Shown: positions 1 through 7,395 of the stretch, one piece after another
Position numbering within the stretch: position 1 is the stretch's first letter
Layout: each line of letters begins with the position of its first letter
Source of the DNA: Candidatus Rifleibacteriota bacterium
GTDB lineage: Bacteria > Riflebacteria > Ozemobacteria > Ozemobacterales > Ozemobacteraceae
Direction: 5' to 3'
Assembly: GCA_029565415.1 (NCBI GenBank)
Contig: JAKQOH010000199.1
Location: 1 to 21,001 of the forward strand
Length of the DNA: 21,001 bases
Position numbers and translations under genes: made by a program
The notes under the pieces: generated by a model
The model's input: only the letters and a program-made list of their open reading frames with translations
The model's database searches: none
What the model was told of the DNA's origin: nothing

Positions 1-258
1 CTCGACAAGCAGGCCCGCAAACAAAAGCAGATCGAGCACGCCCCTCACATCTGCCCGGGAGCGAAGCTGGTCAAGCTGGCCGACAAGATCTGCAACCTGC
101 GCGACGTGCTGGCCTCACCCCCGGCAGACTGGTCGGCACAACGGCGGCAGGAGTATTTCGAGTGGGCCGCCCGTGTCGTCGCCGGACTGCGGGGGACGCA
201 TGCCGGCCTCGAAGCGATCTTCGACGCCCTCTACGCGAGGCGCGGCGAGCTGGTCTGA
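1..258 (+). CDS. HD-domain (p)ppGpp hydrolase-like protein, C-terminal part
   Basis: The frame is open from base 1 and ends at TGA 256-258, giving the last 85 residues of a protein that begins outside the window. The segment reads QIEHAP, then AKLVKLADKICNLRDV, SPPADWS, RRQEYFEWA and VVAGLRGTH. This is the usual C-terminal part of small stand-alone HD-domain phosphohydrolases related to the RelA/SpoT hydrolase domain and MESH1, which act on (p)ppGpp or related nucleotides. The KLADKICNLRDV helix carries the conserved Asp-Asn pair that follows the HD metal site in this family. The HD metal ligands themselves lie outside the window. The assignment to the family is good; the actual substrate cannot be judged from this fragment. 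It converges with the cold-shock gene, from which it is separated by a bidirectional hairpin. Confidence 0.75.
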   Translation, partial: LDKQARKQKQIEHAPHICPGAKLVKLADKICNLRDVLASPPADWSAQRRQEYFEWAARVVAGLRGTHAGLEAIFDALYARRGELV

Positions 259-343
259 GCCGGGGCTTCGTCCCGGAATCCGGTGCCTCCCCGCATGCGG
301 TCGCGTGGCAGTAATCACTGCCGGACCGGTGAAACGAGCATAA

Positions 344-371
344 AAAAAAGCCCCCGTAAGGGGGCTTTTTT
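344..371 (-). terminator. Rho-independent terminator after the cold-shock gene
   Basis: The arms AAAAAAGCCCCC (344-355) and GGGGGCTTTTTT (360-371) pair perfectly around a GTAA loop. The minus-strand copy ends in a run of T, and it lies 13 bases past the stop codon of the cold-shock gene. The plus-strand reading also ends in six T, so the hairpin can also stop the convergent HD-domain gene. Confidence 0.9.
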
Positions 372-384
372 GAAGATCGGCTGA

Positions 385-588
385 TTACATCTTGTTGACG
401 TTGATCGCCTGCGGGCCCTTGGGGCCGCTCTCGATGTCGAACTGGACGGCCTGGCCTTCGGCCAGGGTCTTGAAGCCGGTTCCGGCGATCGACCGGTGAT
501 GAACGAAAGCATCCTTTTCGCCGTTCTCACGAGTGATGAAGCCGTAACCCTTGTCTTCGTTGAACCATTTCACAGTACCACGTTCCAT
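385..588 (-). CDS. cspA: Cold-shock protein, CspA family
   Basis: This 67-residue protein has the full length of the single-domain CspA family. These are small cytoplasmic beta-barrel proteins that bind single-stranded RNA and DNA, melt mRNA structure and act as RNA chaperones. The RNA-binding motifs are clear: RNP1 is KGYGFI (residues 13-18) and RNP2 is DAFVHH (26-31). The N terminus [15 protein letters not shown] is typical. The start ATG (586-588 on the minus strand) follows an AGGAGG site with about 7 bases spacing. The gene is monocistronic: it has its own promoter candidate, a leader of roughly 110 bases and a strong terminator. The long leader fits the known mode of cold-shock mRNAs, which are often controlled by leader structure. 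Whether this copy is cold-inducible or constitutive cannot be told from sequence. Confidence 0.95.
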   Translation of the reverse strand: MERGTVKWFNEDKGYGFITRENGEKDAFVHHRSIAGTGFKTLAEGQAVQFDIESGPKGPQAINVNKM

Positions 589-708
589 GTTGGAACCTCC
601 TGAAGAACTTCTCCGAACCCGACACCCACAGCAAGAGGCCCAAAATGGCTTACAAATGCAAAACCACTACTGTGTACCTTACGAGGATGAATCTATCGAA
701 GTGATTTC

Positions 709-737
709 AGTATAACACGGATCCGGGAATTACGCCA
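709..737 (-). promoter_or_regulatory. Putative sigma70 promoter of the cold-shock gene
   Basis: On the minus strand a good -10 box TATACT (709-714) lies 17 bases from a poor -35 box TGGCGT (732-737). Transcription would start near 702, leaving a leader of about 113 bases before the ATG at 588. A perfect palindrome sits just upstream at 740-761. The weak -35 suggests that the promoter needs an activator or an upstream element. Confidence 0.5.
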
Positions 738-739
738 GG

Positions 740-761
740 AATATTCTTCCCGAAGAATATT
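740..761. repeat. Perfect palindrome between the ATPase gene and the cold-shock promoter
   Basis: Ten-base arms AATATTCTTC (740-749) and GAAGAATATT (752-761) are separated by CC. The palindrome sits 15 bases past the stop of the upstream minus-strand gene and 2 bases upstream of the putative -35 box of the cold-shock gene. As RNA it forms a 9-pair stem with a four-base loop, but no T run follows, so a classical terminator is unlikely. It could be an operator for the cold-shock promoter or a 3'-end mRNA-stabilising hairpin. Confidence 0.6.
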
Positions 762-776
762 ATATTTTAGAATATA

Positions 777-3038
777 TTACTTTTCCGTGCCGGACCGTCG
801 TCCGATCAGCGTCGGGTTTCGACGTTCGCGCCACCCGACCGTGCGGATTTTCCCTGCTGCCGGTGGGAATCGGCCGGCCGGCCGGCCGGTCAGCCGCGCA
901 AGCTTCGCGCGGGCTTCGGGATACTCGGGTTTGAGCTGCAGAGCTTCATTGAGGGCTTTGATGGCATCCCCGGTCTCGCCCATCTGGACGAAGAGATCCG
1001 CCAGCTTCACGTGCAGGTCCGGGAAGCCGGGATGCCTCTCGAGATACCGGCGGTGCATCTCGGCAAGCGCTTCCAGTTTCCGGAAGTAAGCCGCCATGCT
1101 TTCGAGACGGTCCTGGAGGTCGTGGTAATCGGCGAGATGCGCGGCCGCCTTCCGGAACTCGGCGTAGGCCTCGGGGAACCGCCCGAGCAACTGGTGGAAA
1201 CAGCCGGCAAGATAATGTCCGCGCACGCCGCGGTCTTCCATCGGGGCCAGCACCTCGAGGCCGGCGGCGGGATTGCCGTCTTCGCCGTAGGCAATCGCCA
1301 GATTGATGCGGCTTTCCCGGAACGCGGGGTTGAGCTCGAGAGCCCGGCGGAACGCCTTCTGCGCCTCGCCGAACTGGCCGGCAAAGAAGTGGAGGCGCCC
1401 GAGATCATTGATCAGGTCGGGAAACTCCGGCGAGGTCTTGAGCCGGTTCTGCAGGATGCCGATGCCTTTGAGGACGAGCGGCTTTTCCCCCGTGATCGAG
1501 CCGGCGAGCCCGATGGCCATGCCGTTGGCGGGGTCGAGATCGATCGCCTTGCGCAGCACCAGCAGGGCCTCTTCCGGCACGCTCCGGCAGAGGAGAATCT
1601 CGCCGAGCACCTGGTACAACTCGCTCGAGTCACGGCAATACTGGAGCAACTGCCGGGCCTCCGCTTCGGCCTCGGTGACCTGGCCCTGCTCGAGAAGCAG
1701 CTTGATCCCGTGGATCAGGCCGGTGATCGTATCCCGCTGGATGTGATCGAGCGAAACGCCGTTCCCGTTGCCGCTCTCGTGCGCCGGGGCACCCGCGGTG
1801 AAACCGGCGCCGGTGGGCTGCGGACCGAGAATACGGTTCAGGAACCCCCCAGCCGGAGCGATCGCGGCGTTTTCCTGGAGGACTGTTTTGACCACATGCC
1901 GCACGGCATCGCAGAACCGGTGCTGGGGGTTCACCTGGTACAACGTCTTGCCTTCCTGGCGCGAGGCATCCAGAACCTCGGGAAGCGTCGCCGATATCCG
2001 GAAACGCGTGGTCGGAATGGATTCGGTACGATATTCTTCACGGGCCCGGTTCGATATGACGGTGATGCGGTCTTCGGGGAAACGGAGGTTGGCCAGAGCC
2101 TGAAAAAACCGCACCGTGTTCTTGACGCTGAGAATGTCGCGCGAATCGAGCAGGAACAGCGTGCGTTCGGCAATCTCCATTGCGTTCAGGGCCGTTTCGC
2201 TGAGCCCTTCGTCGGTATCGAGAATGAGGTAATCGAACAGCTTCTGGCAGGTGTGAACCATGCCGACGAGATCCTCGACGCGCATCTCCTCGGCCTCGAG
2301 AATGTTGTTGGGCGCCGGGAGGATCCAGAGACGTTCGGCGAGGGGGGTGAAATGCGTCATCAGATCCTCGGGGGAAAACGAGGAGCCGCGCAGGGCCCGG
2401 CACAGTGTCGCCACGGATTTCTGGCTATACCCGCCCATCAGGAAACTGCCGTCGCCGTAATGCCGGTCGAGATCGATGAACAACACCCGCTTGCCCGTTT
2501 CCCGGGCCAGGAGGTAGGCGAGGTTCGTCGCCAGCGTGGTCTTGCCGCAGCCGCTTCGGGCCGAAACGACGGCGAGGATGCGCGCCCTCGTCGTTTCGGG
2601 AGATTTGAGCAGCCCCGCGGCGCGTTGGGTGATGTCCCGAAGGCGGCGGCTCAGGGCGTGGAGGATCTTGCAGTGGATGCTCCGGCTGAGGGGCGTCTGT
2701 GCGTCGAGAAGCGGCTCGAGGGTGGTGGCGGGCAGCTTCCCCAGCACGGTGTTTCGCGTCGCCCGGGCGGTCGCCGAGCGGACGGCCGTGCGGTCCAGGA
2801 GCGACATCTCCCCGAAGAACTCGTTCTCGCCGAGGCAGGAGATCACTTTGGGCGTGCCGGTCAGGTCACGCACGCTGATCTCGATTTCCCCCGAGAGGAT
2901 GACGAAGAGGTCACGGGTTTTGTCGCCTTCCTGGAAGATGATCTCGCCGCGACGGATCTCTTCGCGGGTAAGCATGGCATCGAGCTCAAGGATTTCTTCC
3001 GGAGAGAGCTGACTGAACAGGGAAACGGATTCAAGCAT
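777..3038 (-). CDS. Cyclic-nucleotide-binding / MinD-CpaE-like ATPase / TPR fusion protein
   Basis: This is a 753-residue three-part protein with no signal peptide, so it is probably cytoplasmic. Residues 1-115 form a cNMP-binding (Crp-type) domain, with FVILSGEIEI (45-54) and the phosphate-binding cassette FGEMSLLDRTAVRSATARA-like stretch at 75-93. Residues 153-385 form a SIMIBI-class P-loop ATPase. Its Walker A is RSGCGKTT (161-168) with Arg where ParA/MinD proteins have the signature Lys. LFIDLDRHYGDG (186-197) and DYLILDTDEG (269-278) resemble CpaE/TadZ proteins of Flp pilus systems. A Gly/Pro/Ala linker (395-428) leads to about six tetratricopeptide repeats (430-715), then a basic tail. 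The start at 3038 is chosen because AGAGGA precedes it by 9-10 bases and the cNMP fold begins at once; the open frame runs further upstream but would overlap the divergent gene. The likely role is a nucleotide-regulated positioning or signalling scaffold. Its partners are unknown. Confidence 0.85.
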   Translation of the reverse strand: MLESVSLFSQLSPEEILELDAMLTREEIRRGEIIFQEGDKTRDLFVILSGEIEISVRDLTGTPKVISCLGENEFFGEMSLLDRTAVRSATARATRNTVLGKLPATTLEPLLDAQTPLSRSIHCKILHALSRRLRDITQRAAGLLKSPETTRARILAVVSARSGCGKTTLATNLAYLLARETGKRVLFIDLDRHYGDGSFLMGGYSQKSVATLCRALRGSSFSPEDLMTHFTPLAERLWILPAPNNILEAEEMRVEDLVGMVHTCQKLFDYLILDTDEGLSETALNAMEIAERTLFLLDSRDILSVKNTVRFFQALANLRFPEDRITVISNRAREEYRTESIPTTRFRISATLPEVLDASRQEGKTLYQVNPQHRFCDAVRHVVKTVLQENAAIAPAGGFLNRILGPQPTGAGFTAGAPAHESGNGNGVSLDHIQRDTITGLIHGIKLLLEQGQVTEAEAEARQLLQYCRDSSELYQVLGEILLCRSVPEEALLVLRKAIDLDPANGMAIGLAGSITGEKPLVLKGIGILQNRLKTSPEFPDLINDLGRLHFFAGQFGEAQKAFRRALELNPAFRESRINLAIAYGEDGNPAAGLEVLAPMEDRGVRGHYLAGCFHQLLGRFPEAYAEFRKAAAHLADYHDLQDRLESMAAYFRKLEALAEMHRRYLERHPGFPDLHVKLADLFVQMGETGDAIKALNEALQLKPEYPEARAKLARLTGRPAGRFPPAAGKIRTVGWRERRNPTLIGRRSGTEK
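871..889. repeat. GGCC tetranucleotide tract in the ATPase/TPR gene
   Basis: A run of four tandem GGCC units lies inside the 3' end of the fusion gene and encodes the Gly-Arg-Pro-Ala-Gly stretch near residues 717-723. A unit gain or loss would shift the frame, but only the last 30-odd basic residues would change. Confidence 0.7.
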
Positions 3039-3081
3039 GCGGGGCGGTCCTCTCGGTACAGGGTAGAACGGTATTTCCTGA

Positions 3082-3090
3082 ACTATACCA
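3082..3090 (-). promoter_or_regulatory. Putative extended -10 promoter of the cNMP/ATPase/TPR gene
   Basis: The minus strand reads TGGTATAGT, an extended -10 element (TG, one base, then TATAGT at 3082-3087). There is no good -35. Transcription would begin near 3075, about 37 bases before the chosen ATG at 3038, which supports that start over the upstream ones. Confidence 0.4.
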
Positions 3091-3133
3091 TACTTTCCCA
3101 CCCCTCGCACCAGGCAAATCACTTTTCTTGCCC

Positions 3134-3162
3134 TTGCCCGGAACTGCCGGCGGCGGTACCAT
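3134..3162 (+). promoter_or_regulatory. Putative promoter of the zinc-ribbon / SH3 gene pair
   Basis: TTGCCC (3134-3139) and TACCAT (3157-3162) have exact 17-base spacing. Each box matches the sigma70 consensus at four of six positions. The predicted start near 3169 is about 23 bases before the ATG at 3192. It faces away from the divergent ATPase promoter, some 50 bases apart. Confidence 0.4.
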
Positions 3163-3191
3163 GGCCCTGAAATCATTCCGGGGGTGATGTG

Positions 3192-4250
3192 ATGAGGCAG
3201 GCATCTCGGGTGCTGGCTCTGTTCTGGCTCCTGGCCGCCGGCACCGCGGCCGGATTTCCCTGCAACTCCTGTGGCACGGAACTGGCCGCCAACAGCCGCT
3301 TCTGTAACGGCTGCGGGGCTGCGCAGCAAGCCGCGAGCCCATCCCCGAGGGGTTCCTCATGGCTCCCCGTCACGAAAGCCGCCCCCAAACCGGCACAGAA
3401 GCCCGGAACCGTCACGAATGAACAGTTTCTGAAGATCGTGGCTCCCCTGCAGGCGCACGAGCCGGCTCTGATCCTGTCGAATCTCGGCTCTCCCCAGGTC
3501 CCTCCGCTGATCCAGCGCACCCTCATCCCGGGCTGCGATTCCATCCGCCGCCAGCTGGCCCGCCGCGGGCTGACGCTCTCGAGAGCCCAGGCACGCATCC
3601 TGCAACTTTATAGTGATCGCTATTCCGCCATCCTGGCCTGGACGTCCACCCTCGGCAGCGAGCGCGAACTGCTGTATCCCCGCATCGAGCGCCTGACCTG
3701 CCTCCAGGTGGCGCTCCTGGCGTCCCCGGACGAGAAGGGTCTCGCCGCCGTCACTGCCGCCGAAGCTGTGTATGCGCAGGAGGAACAGCATCTGGTCGAG
3801 CGGAACGAGCTGATGAAACCCAATGCCGGCTTCGAGAATCCCGGCATCGCGTATCAGATCCGCCGCCAGGGAGGTCAGGCTGATTCTTCGCCGGTCACGT
3901 TCACGCTGCTGATCGGCACCCTGGACCGAAAGATCGGGGAACGCATGCAGGTGGAGGGCTTTTCCGGAGAGGCTCTGGGAACCCTGACGTTCGTCGACGA
4001 AGGCGGAGGCGTCCGGCGTTACAGGGGACAGCTGCCCCGTTCCGCTCTCGCCCGCGTGACGGGCAGCCCGCTGACGGTCAGGTATGTGGTACGGACAACC
4101 TTCTCGACGTCCTGGAAGAAGGAACACCTGCGCCTGCACCTGCTGCCAGCGCAGCGCCCCGAGAATCCTGCCGGCTTCGACGTCGAGGCGCTCCACGGCA
4201 CCACCCCGGAGATCACGAGACAGCGGTTCCTGCAAAGCATCGGCAGATAG
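3192..4250 (+). CDS. Exported protein with N-terminal zinc ribbon
   Basis: This 352-residue protein opens with a signal peptide (MRQASRVLALFWLLAAGTAAG). It runs directly into a zinc-ribbon knuckle pair, CNSCG (24-28) and CNGCG (38-42), of the type usually found in cytoplasmic proteins. A Pro/Ala/Lys-rich linker (45-73) follows, then a largely helical region (75-230) and a C-terminal part (235-352) rich in beta-strand-like segments. I do not recognise a family for the region after residue 75. ATG 3192 is chosen; GTG 3189 is directly in front and would add one residue. A GGGGGTGA stretch a few bases upstream is the only ribosome site. The TAG stop overlaps a possible GTG start of the next gene, and the two are probably co-transcribed. 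No enzymatic motif is visible. It is likely a periplasmic or surface protein that binds zinc or uses the cysteines for disulfides. Confidence 0.8.
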   Translation: MRQASRVLALFWLLAAGTAAGFPCNSCGTELAANSRFCNGCGAAQQAASPSPRGSSWLPVTKAAPKPAQKPGTVTNEQFLKIVAPLQAHEPALILSNLGSPQVPPLIQRTLIPGCDSIRRQLARRGLTLSRAQARILQLYSDRYSAILAWTSTLGSERELLYPRIERLTCLQVALLASPDEKGLAAVTAAEAVYAQEEQHLVERNELMKPNAGFENPGIAYQIRRQGGQADSSPVTFTLLIGTLDRKIGERMQVEGFSGEALGTLTFVDEGGGVRRYRGQLPRSALARVTGSPLTVRYVVRTTFSTSWKKEHLRLHLLPAQRPENPAGFDVEALHGTTPEITRQRFLQSIGR

Positions 4251-4282
4251 TGAGACGAGAGTATCTTCTTCGGGAGGCTGAT

Positions 4283-5314
4283 ATGTTCGGTGGAAGATGG
4301 TTCAAAATACGGGTGACCACAGCATTCTGCGCGGCGGTTCTTCTCCTTTCCTCCGGCGTGGCGTTCGGTTCGATGGCCACGGCTCTGTATATCAGAGCGA
4401 CGTTCGGGCTCACCGACGGCTCGTCGGTGACGGGATACTGCGAGGTATGGAATGACGGAGCTTATCAGCCCGTTCCGCTAGCCGGCCAGGTGACAGCACC
4501 TTCCGGCGTCAATCTCCGGGAACAGGCCGACGCCCGTTCGAACGCTCTGCGGAAGCTTCCATACGATGCCGGGCTGATCGTGCTTTCCATGGACGGAAAG
4601 CCGGTCGAGATCGAGGGGAAATCGGCCCCCTGGTATCACGTGCGCGCCGGCGATCTCGAGGGATACGTGTTCGGCGGTTTCATCCGGCTTGCCGCGACCG
4701 CGGCGACAGGTTCCTACACCTATCGCCCCGTCTCCGCCGATACGGCGAGCGAGCCACAGCCGCTCACCGGAGAGGTGTTCATGGACTCGGTCATCCGCCC
4801 CCAGGCGGCCGACCCCGAAGCGGCCCGAACCCCTCTGAACATCTACCGGGAAATCCACCGGCTGTGCTATCTGCCCGGAGACACATCGCATGCCGGTGGC
4901 GACGCGATCGACCGGAACGCACGGTTCGGGTATATCGCCTCCGATCTCGTCGAGCTCGCCTGGTCGGATATCCGGTCGGCCCGGCTTCACGAGATCATCG
5001 AAGGCGACATCACCCCCATCATCGACCTGGGCAGTGCGGCGACAGACCTGCTCAAAAAGCCTTCCCTAGCCTGCTTCTCCGTCGAGCGGTATCCGGAAGG
5101 GGTCGTTTCCCTGATCAGTTATAACGATGCATATACCAATCCCGGACAGCTCGAGGAGCTGCTGCGGTCTTTCCTGGCCGGGAAAACGCTTCCCCAGGCG
5201 CCGAAGGATGCAGAATGGTGGTTCCCGATCTATGACGCCGCCGTCGAGCGCGAGTTCCGCTCCAGGATCCTCCCCGAGAATGTCATGCTGTTGATCTTCC
5301 ACGTCCCGGACTGA
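4283..5314 (+). CDS. Exported protein with bacterial SH3 domain
   Basis: This 343-residue protein starts with a signal peptide (about residues 1-30, with hydrophobic core TTAFCAAVLLLSSGVAF). Residues 68-137 form an SH3b domain: VTAPSGVNLREQADARS, then WYHVRAGDLEGYVFGGFI. SH3b domains commonly bind cell-wall peptides or mediate envelope contacts. The remaining about 200 residues (140-343) match no family I know; they contain WSDIRSARLHEIIEGDITPI and end in NVMLLIFHVPD. The start was chosen because GGGAGG lies 5 bases upstream of ATG 4283. A GTG at 4250 overlapping the previous stop would add 11 residues before the signal peptide and has no better ribosome site. It is the second gene of a two-gene unit with the zinc-ribbon protein, with a gap of 32 bases. 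It converges on the pseudopilin operon with only 22 bases between stops and no visible terminator. Confidence 0.82.
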   Translation: MFGGRWFKIRVTTAFCAAVLLLSSGVAFGSMATALYIRATFGLTDGSSVTGYCEVWNDGAYQPVPLAGQVTAPSGVNLREQADARSNALRKLPYDAGLIVLSMDGKPVEIEGKSAPWYHVRAGDLEGYVFGGFIRLAATAATGSYTYRPVSADTASEPQPLTGEVFMDSVIRPQAADPEAARTPLNIYREIHRLCYLPGDTSHAGGDAIDRNARFGYIASDLVELAWSDIRSARLHEIIEGDITPIIDLGSAATDLLKKPSLACFSVERYPEGVVSLISYNDAYTNPGQLEELLRSFLAGKTLPQAPKDAEWWFPIYDAAVEREFRSRILPENVMLLIFHVPD

Positions 5315-5336
5315 ATCACACCCGGCGAAGGAAGGA

Positions 5337-6119
5337 TCAGCGGGCGGCGACAGGCGCTGAAGCCGTCAGCATCGTGGTGAGATCGCAGAGGGCCGCGGCC
5401 TTGTGATCGGGATGCCACTCGAGGCGGCCGACATACGCATTGCCGGGATTCAGCCGGGTGTCGACCGAAAGGGTCACCTCGGCTTTCAATGGACCGACCA
5501 GGCCGATTTCCCCTCGGGGTCCGGCTATCCGCACAAGAACCTCGATGCGCTCGAAGACCTGGGAGCGGATGGTGCCGAGCCTGATCGGCAACAGGTCTAT
5601 AAAATGGCTGAGGCTGCGGTATCCCGCAACGACCTGCAGCATGGCCGTGCATCGCCCCGTCTCGGCAGCCGTCCGCTGGAGCAGCTCATACGACTCAGAG
5701 CCCTGGATCCCAGGCTCGGCCCGGAACATCATCGCAGGTCCGTGTCCCGTGCCCGGCGCCGCGATCTCCCGGCCGTTCTCTCCGGACGCAATCGCTGCGA
5801 GATCAGCCCGGATCGTGTCCGTCGCCGCATCGATCCCCAGCAGAAGCACCGACGAGGCCGTCTGGAACCAGGGCATGCCGGTCGAAGCCGAGGCAAGCCG
5901 CTCCGGAAGGCTCCGGAGAAGAACATGCGTCGCGAGGACCGGAAGACGGTCCGTCTCCTCCTCCAGCCCCGTCAACGACCACTGGTGCGAAAACGAGTTG
6001 CAGGCCCAGAGGGAGGGGAGACGGGCGGCCGGGCCGAGCAGCGGCAGAATCGCCAGAAGGGCGAGACCGGCCGGCAGGTTCCGCCATATTTTATATATTG
6101 TTCTTACTATTTTTTTCAT
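5337..6119 (-). CDS. Membrane-anchored protein, last gene of the pseudopilin operon
   Basis: This 260-residue protein has a basic N terminus and one hydrophobic helix (about residues 15-30, LPAGLALLAILPLLGPAA), followed by an extracytoplasmic domain. The helix may be an uncleaved anchor or a signal peptide. No known domain is recognisable. The C-terminal half (residues 175-245) alternates hydrophobic residues like a beta-sheet domain. The start ATG lies 6 bases after the stop of the PilW-like gene, with AAGGA just upstream, so the two are translated together. By position it corresponds to the extra minor-pilin or assembly gene at the end of pilV-pilX-pilW type operons, but it lacks a prepilin leader. 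Its role, perhaps an inner-membrane partner of the pseudopilins, is inferred from context only. Confidence 0.7.
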   Translation of the reverse strand: MKKIVRTIYKIWRNLPAGLALLAILPLLGPAARLPSLWACNSFSHQWSLTGLEEETDRLPVLATHVLLRSLPERLASASTGMPWFQTASSVLLLGIDAATDTIRADLAAIASGENGREIAAPGTGHGPAMMFRAEPGIQGSESYELLQRTAAETGRCTAMLQVVAGYRSLSHFIDLLPIRLGTIRSQVFERIEVLVRIAGPRGEIGLVGPLKAEVTLSVDTRLNPGNAYVGRLEWHPDHKAAALCDLTTMLTASAPVAAR

Positions 6120-6125
6120 GATCCT

Positions 6126-6833
6126 TCAGAACGGGGAGATCGCGTGATCGGGGAGCAGCAGCTTGCAGACGCACGTTTCCCGGATCCAGGCCTGCTGGGG
6201 CCGCCCGCCGACATACCGGCGCATCTGGACGATGACTTCCACGATCGTTCCATCGACCGTCTGGCGGGTGTTGACCCGCAGCGACTCGACGTCCTGGAGT
6301 TGCTCGAAAAACTCGACGGACGCGGCGTCGGGCTCGAATCTGCCGCCGACCGGCATCGATTTGGGCGCGGCCAGCGGGGTGTTGTAGGCCGTATCGCTCG
6401 TCGTCCGGCGCAGCGTGAGAACACGGTTCTGGCACTGGAGGCTGACGCCGGACCATCGTCCCCGCGTCTCGGCGATGTTCAGATTCGCCTGGGCGGCCGT
6501 ATAGGGCTTGGTGATCGAGAACCACATGACGGCGGTCGGGGCTGAGGTGCCGCAATCCGCTTCGGCATTGTGCCACAGGCGGTTGATGAACACGGGCATC
6601 TGCTCGGGAGTCCCGGCATCGCCCTGGATCTGGACGGCGTAGTTCGCCTTTTCGAGATTCTCCTTGAGGCGCGTCAGGAAGACCTGGGCACGCTTCTGCG
6701 ACTGGATGCGCCAGTTCCCGGTGTTGAACGACTCGCTGCCGCCGCGGAAGGCCATCATGACGCCCGTCAGCAGCAGCCCGAGAAGTCCGGCGGACACCAA
6801 TACTTCGATCAGCGTGAACCCTCGTGTTTTCAT
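6126..6833 (-). CDS. PilW/GspJ-like pseudopilin
   Basis: The 235-residue product has a classic type III (prepilin) leader, MKTRG, cleaved before F6. It is followed by FTLIEVLVSAGLLGLLLTGVMM, with the conserved Glu at position +5 of the mature protein. This N-terminal helix is both the export signal and the polymerisation helix of type IV pilins and type II secretion pseudopilins. The size and the long non-repetitive C-terminal domain fit the PilW/GspJ class of minor pilins. The start was set at MKTRG (6831-6833), because the open frame upstream would place 26 extra residues before the leader; a GGAAAGG site lies upstream. It is the sixth gene of the operon, 37 bases after the PilX-like gene. 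Processing needs a prepilin peptidase that is not in this window. Confidence 0.88.
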   Translation of the reverse strand: MKTRGFTLIEVLVSAGLLGLLLTGVMMAFRGGSESFNTGNWRIQSQKRAQVFLTRLKENLEKANYAVQIQGDAGTPEQMPVFINRLWHNAEADCGTSAPTAVMWFSITKPYTAAQANLNIAETRGRWSGVSLQCQNRVLTLRRTTSDTAYNTPLAAPKSMPVGGRFEPDAASVEFFEQLQDVESLRVNTRQTVDGTIVEVIVQMRRYVGGRPQQAWIRETCVCKLLLPDHAISPF

Positions 6834-6870
6834 CGGACAGGCACCTTTCCGGAGGCGGGAATCGTCAGCA

Positions 6871-7395
6871 TCACCGTTCGGTGATCCGCGTGGCGTCGAC
6901 CTTGAGGGCATACGTTTGAACCGGGCTGGTCCGGGTCATCTGCAGCGCGACGAGGATCTCGACGGAATCCCGCGTATATGCCCGGTGAGACAGCAGACGG
7001 TAGGTCGTCGTGTAATTGAACACGGACAGCGGCAACAGTGCTGCGGCATCGCCGTTCCGGAGGATCGGATCCCCGTGGAAGACCTCCAGCGGCGTGGGGC
7101 TGTAGTTGAACAGGGCCGGCCGCTTGACCGGATCGTCCCAGGCGAACTGGAAGAAGCAGGAATGATAGAAGTCCTCTGGGAACCGCTTGAACTTGAGCAG
7201 GGCGATCTTCTGCAGCCCCGTTGCCAGCAGGTCGGCCTGGACTTTTTCCAGGATTTTCGGATTGACCGAGCGGCTCTGGGAAAACGTGCTCAGATACGAC
7301 GCTCCCATGACCAGGAGCGCCGTCGCGATGGCAAGAACGATGACCAGAGCCATCCCGCGCGTCGAACGTGTCGTCTGTCCGGAGAATCTGTTCAT
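6871..7395 (-). CDS. PilX/GspK-like pseudopilin
   Basis: This 174-residue protein has the leader MNRFSGQTTRSTRG followed by MALVIVLAIATALLVMGASY. The putative cleavage after G14 leaves a mature chain with a hydrophobic residue, not Glu, at position +5. That is the hallmark of GspK and PilX, the minor pseudopilins that sit at the filament tip and lack the Glu needed for normal subunit registration. At 174 residues it is PilX-sized; GspK proteins are longer. The ATG overlaps the stop of the previous gene by four bases (ATGA at 7392-7395), showing translational coupling. In known systems PilX/GspK, PilV/GspI and PilW/GspJ form the tip complex that starts filament assembly, and the adjacent genes here supply all three types. 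Confidence 0.8.
   Translation of the reverse strand: MNRFSGQTTRSTRGMALVIVLAIATALLVMGASYLSTFSQSRSVNPKILEKVQADLLATGLQKIALLKFKRFPEDFYHSCFFQFAWDDPVKRPALFNYSPTPLEVFHGDPILRNGDAAALLPLSVFNYTTTYRLLSHRAYTRDSVEILVALQMTRTSPVQTYALKVDATRITER

Noticed and set aside
1011..3170. A 719-codon open frame on the plus strand opposite the cNMP/ATPase/TPR gene
   Set aside because: The translation has no recognisable domain, while the minus strand shows cNMP, Walker and TPR motifs throughout.
3039..3329. N-terminal extension of the cNMP/ATPase/TPR gene
   Set aside because: It would overlap the divergent zinc-ribbon gene and two promoter candidates, and adds Arg/Gly-rich sequence before a complete cNMP fold; the ribosome site is at 3038.
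6870..6885. A perfect ATCACC / GGTGAT hairpin at the end of the PilX-like gene
   Set aside because: The stem has only six pairs, no T run follows, and it lies inside the coding end of an operon; probably chance.
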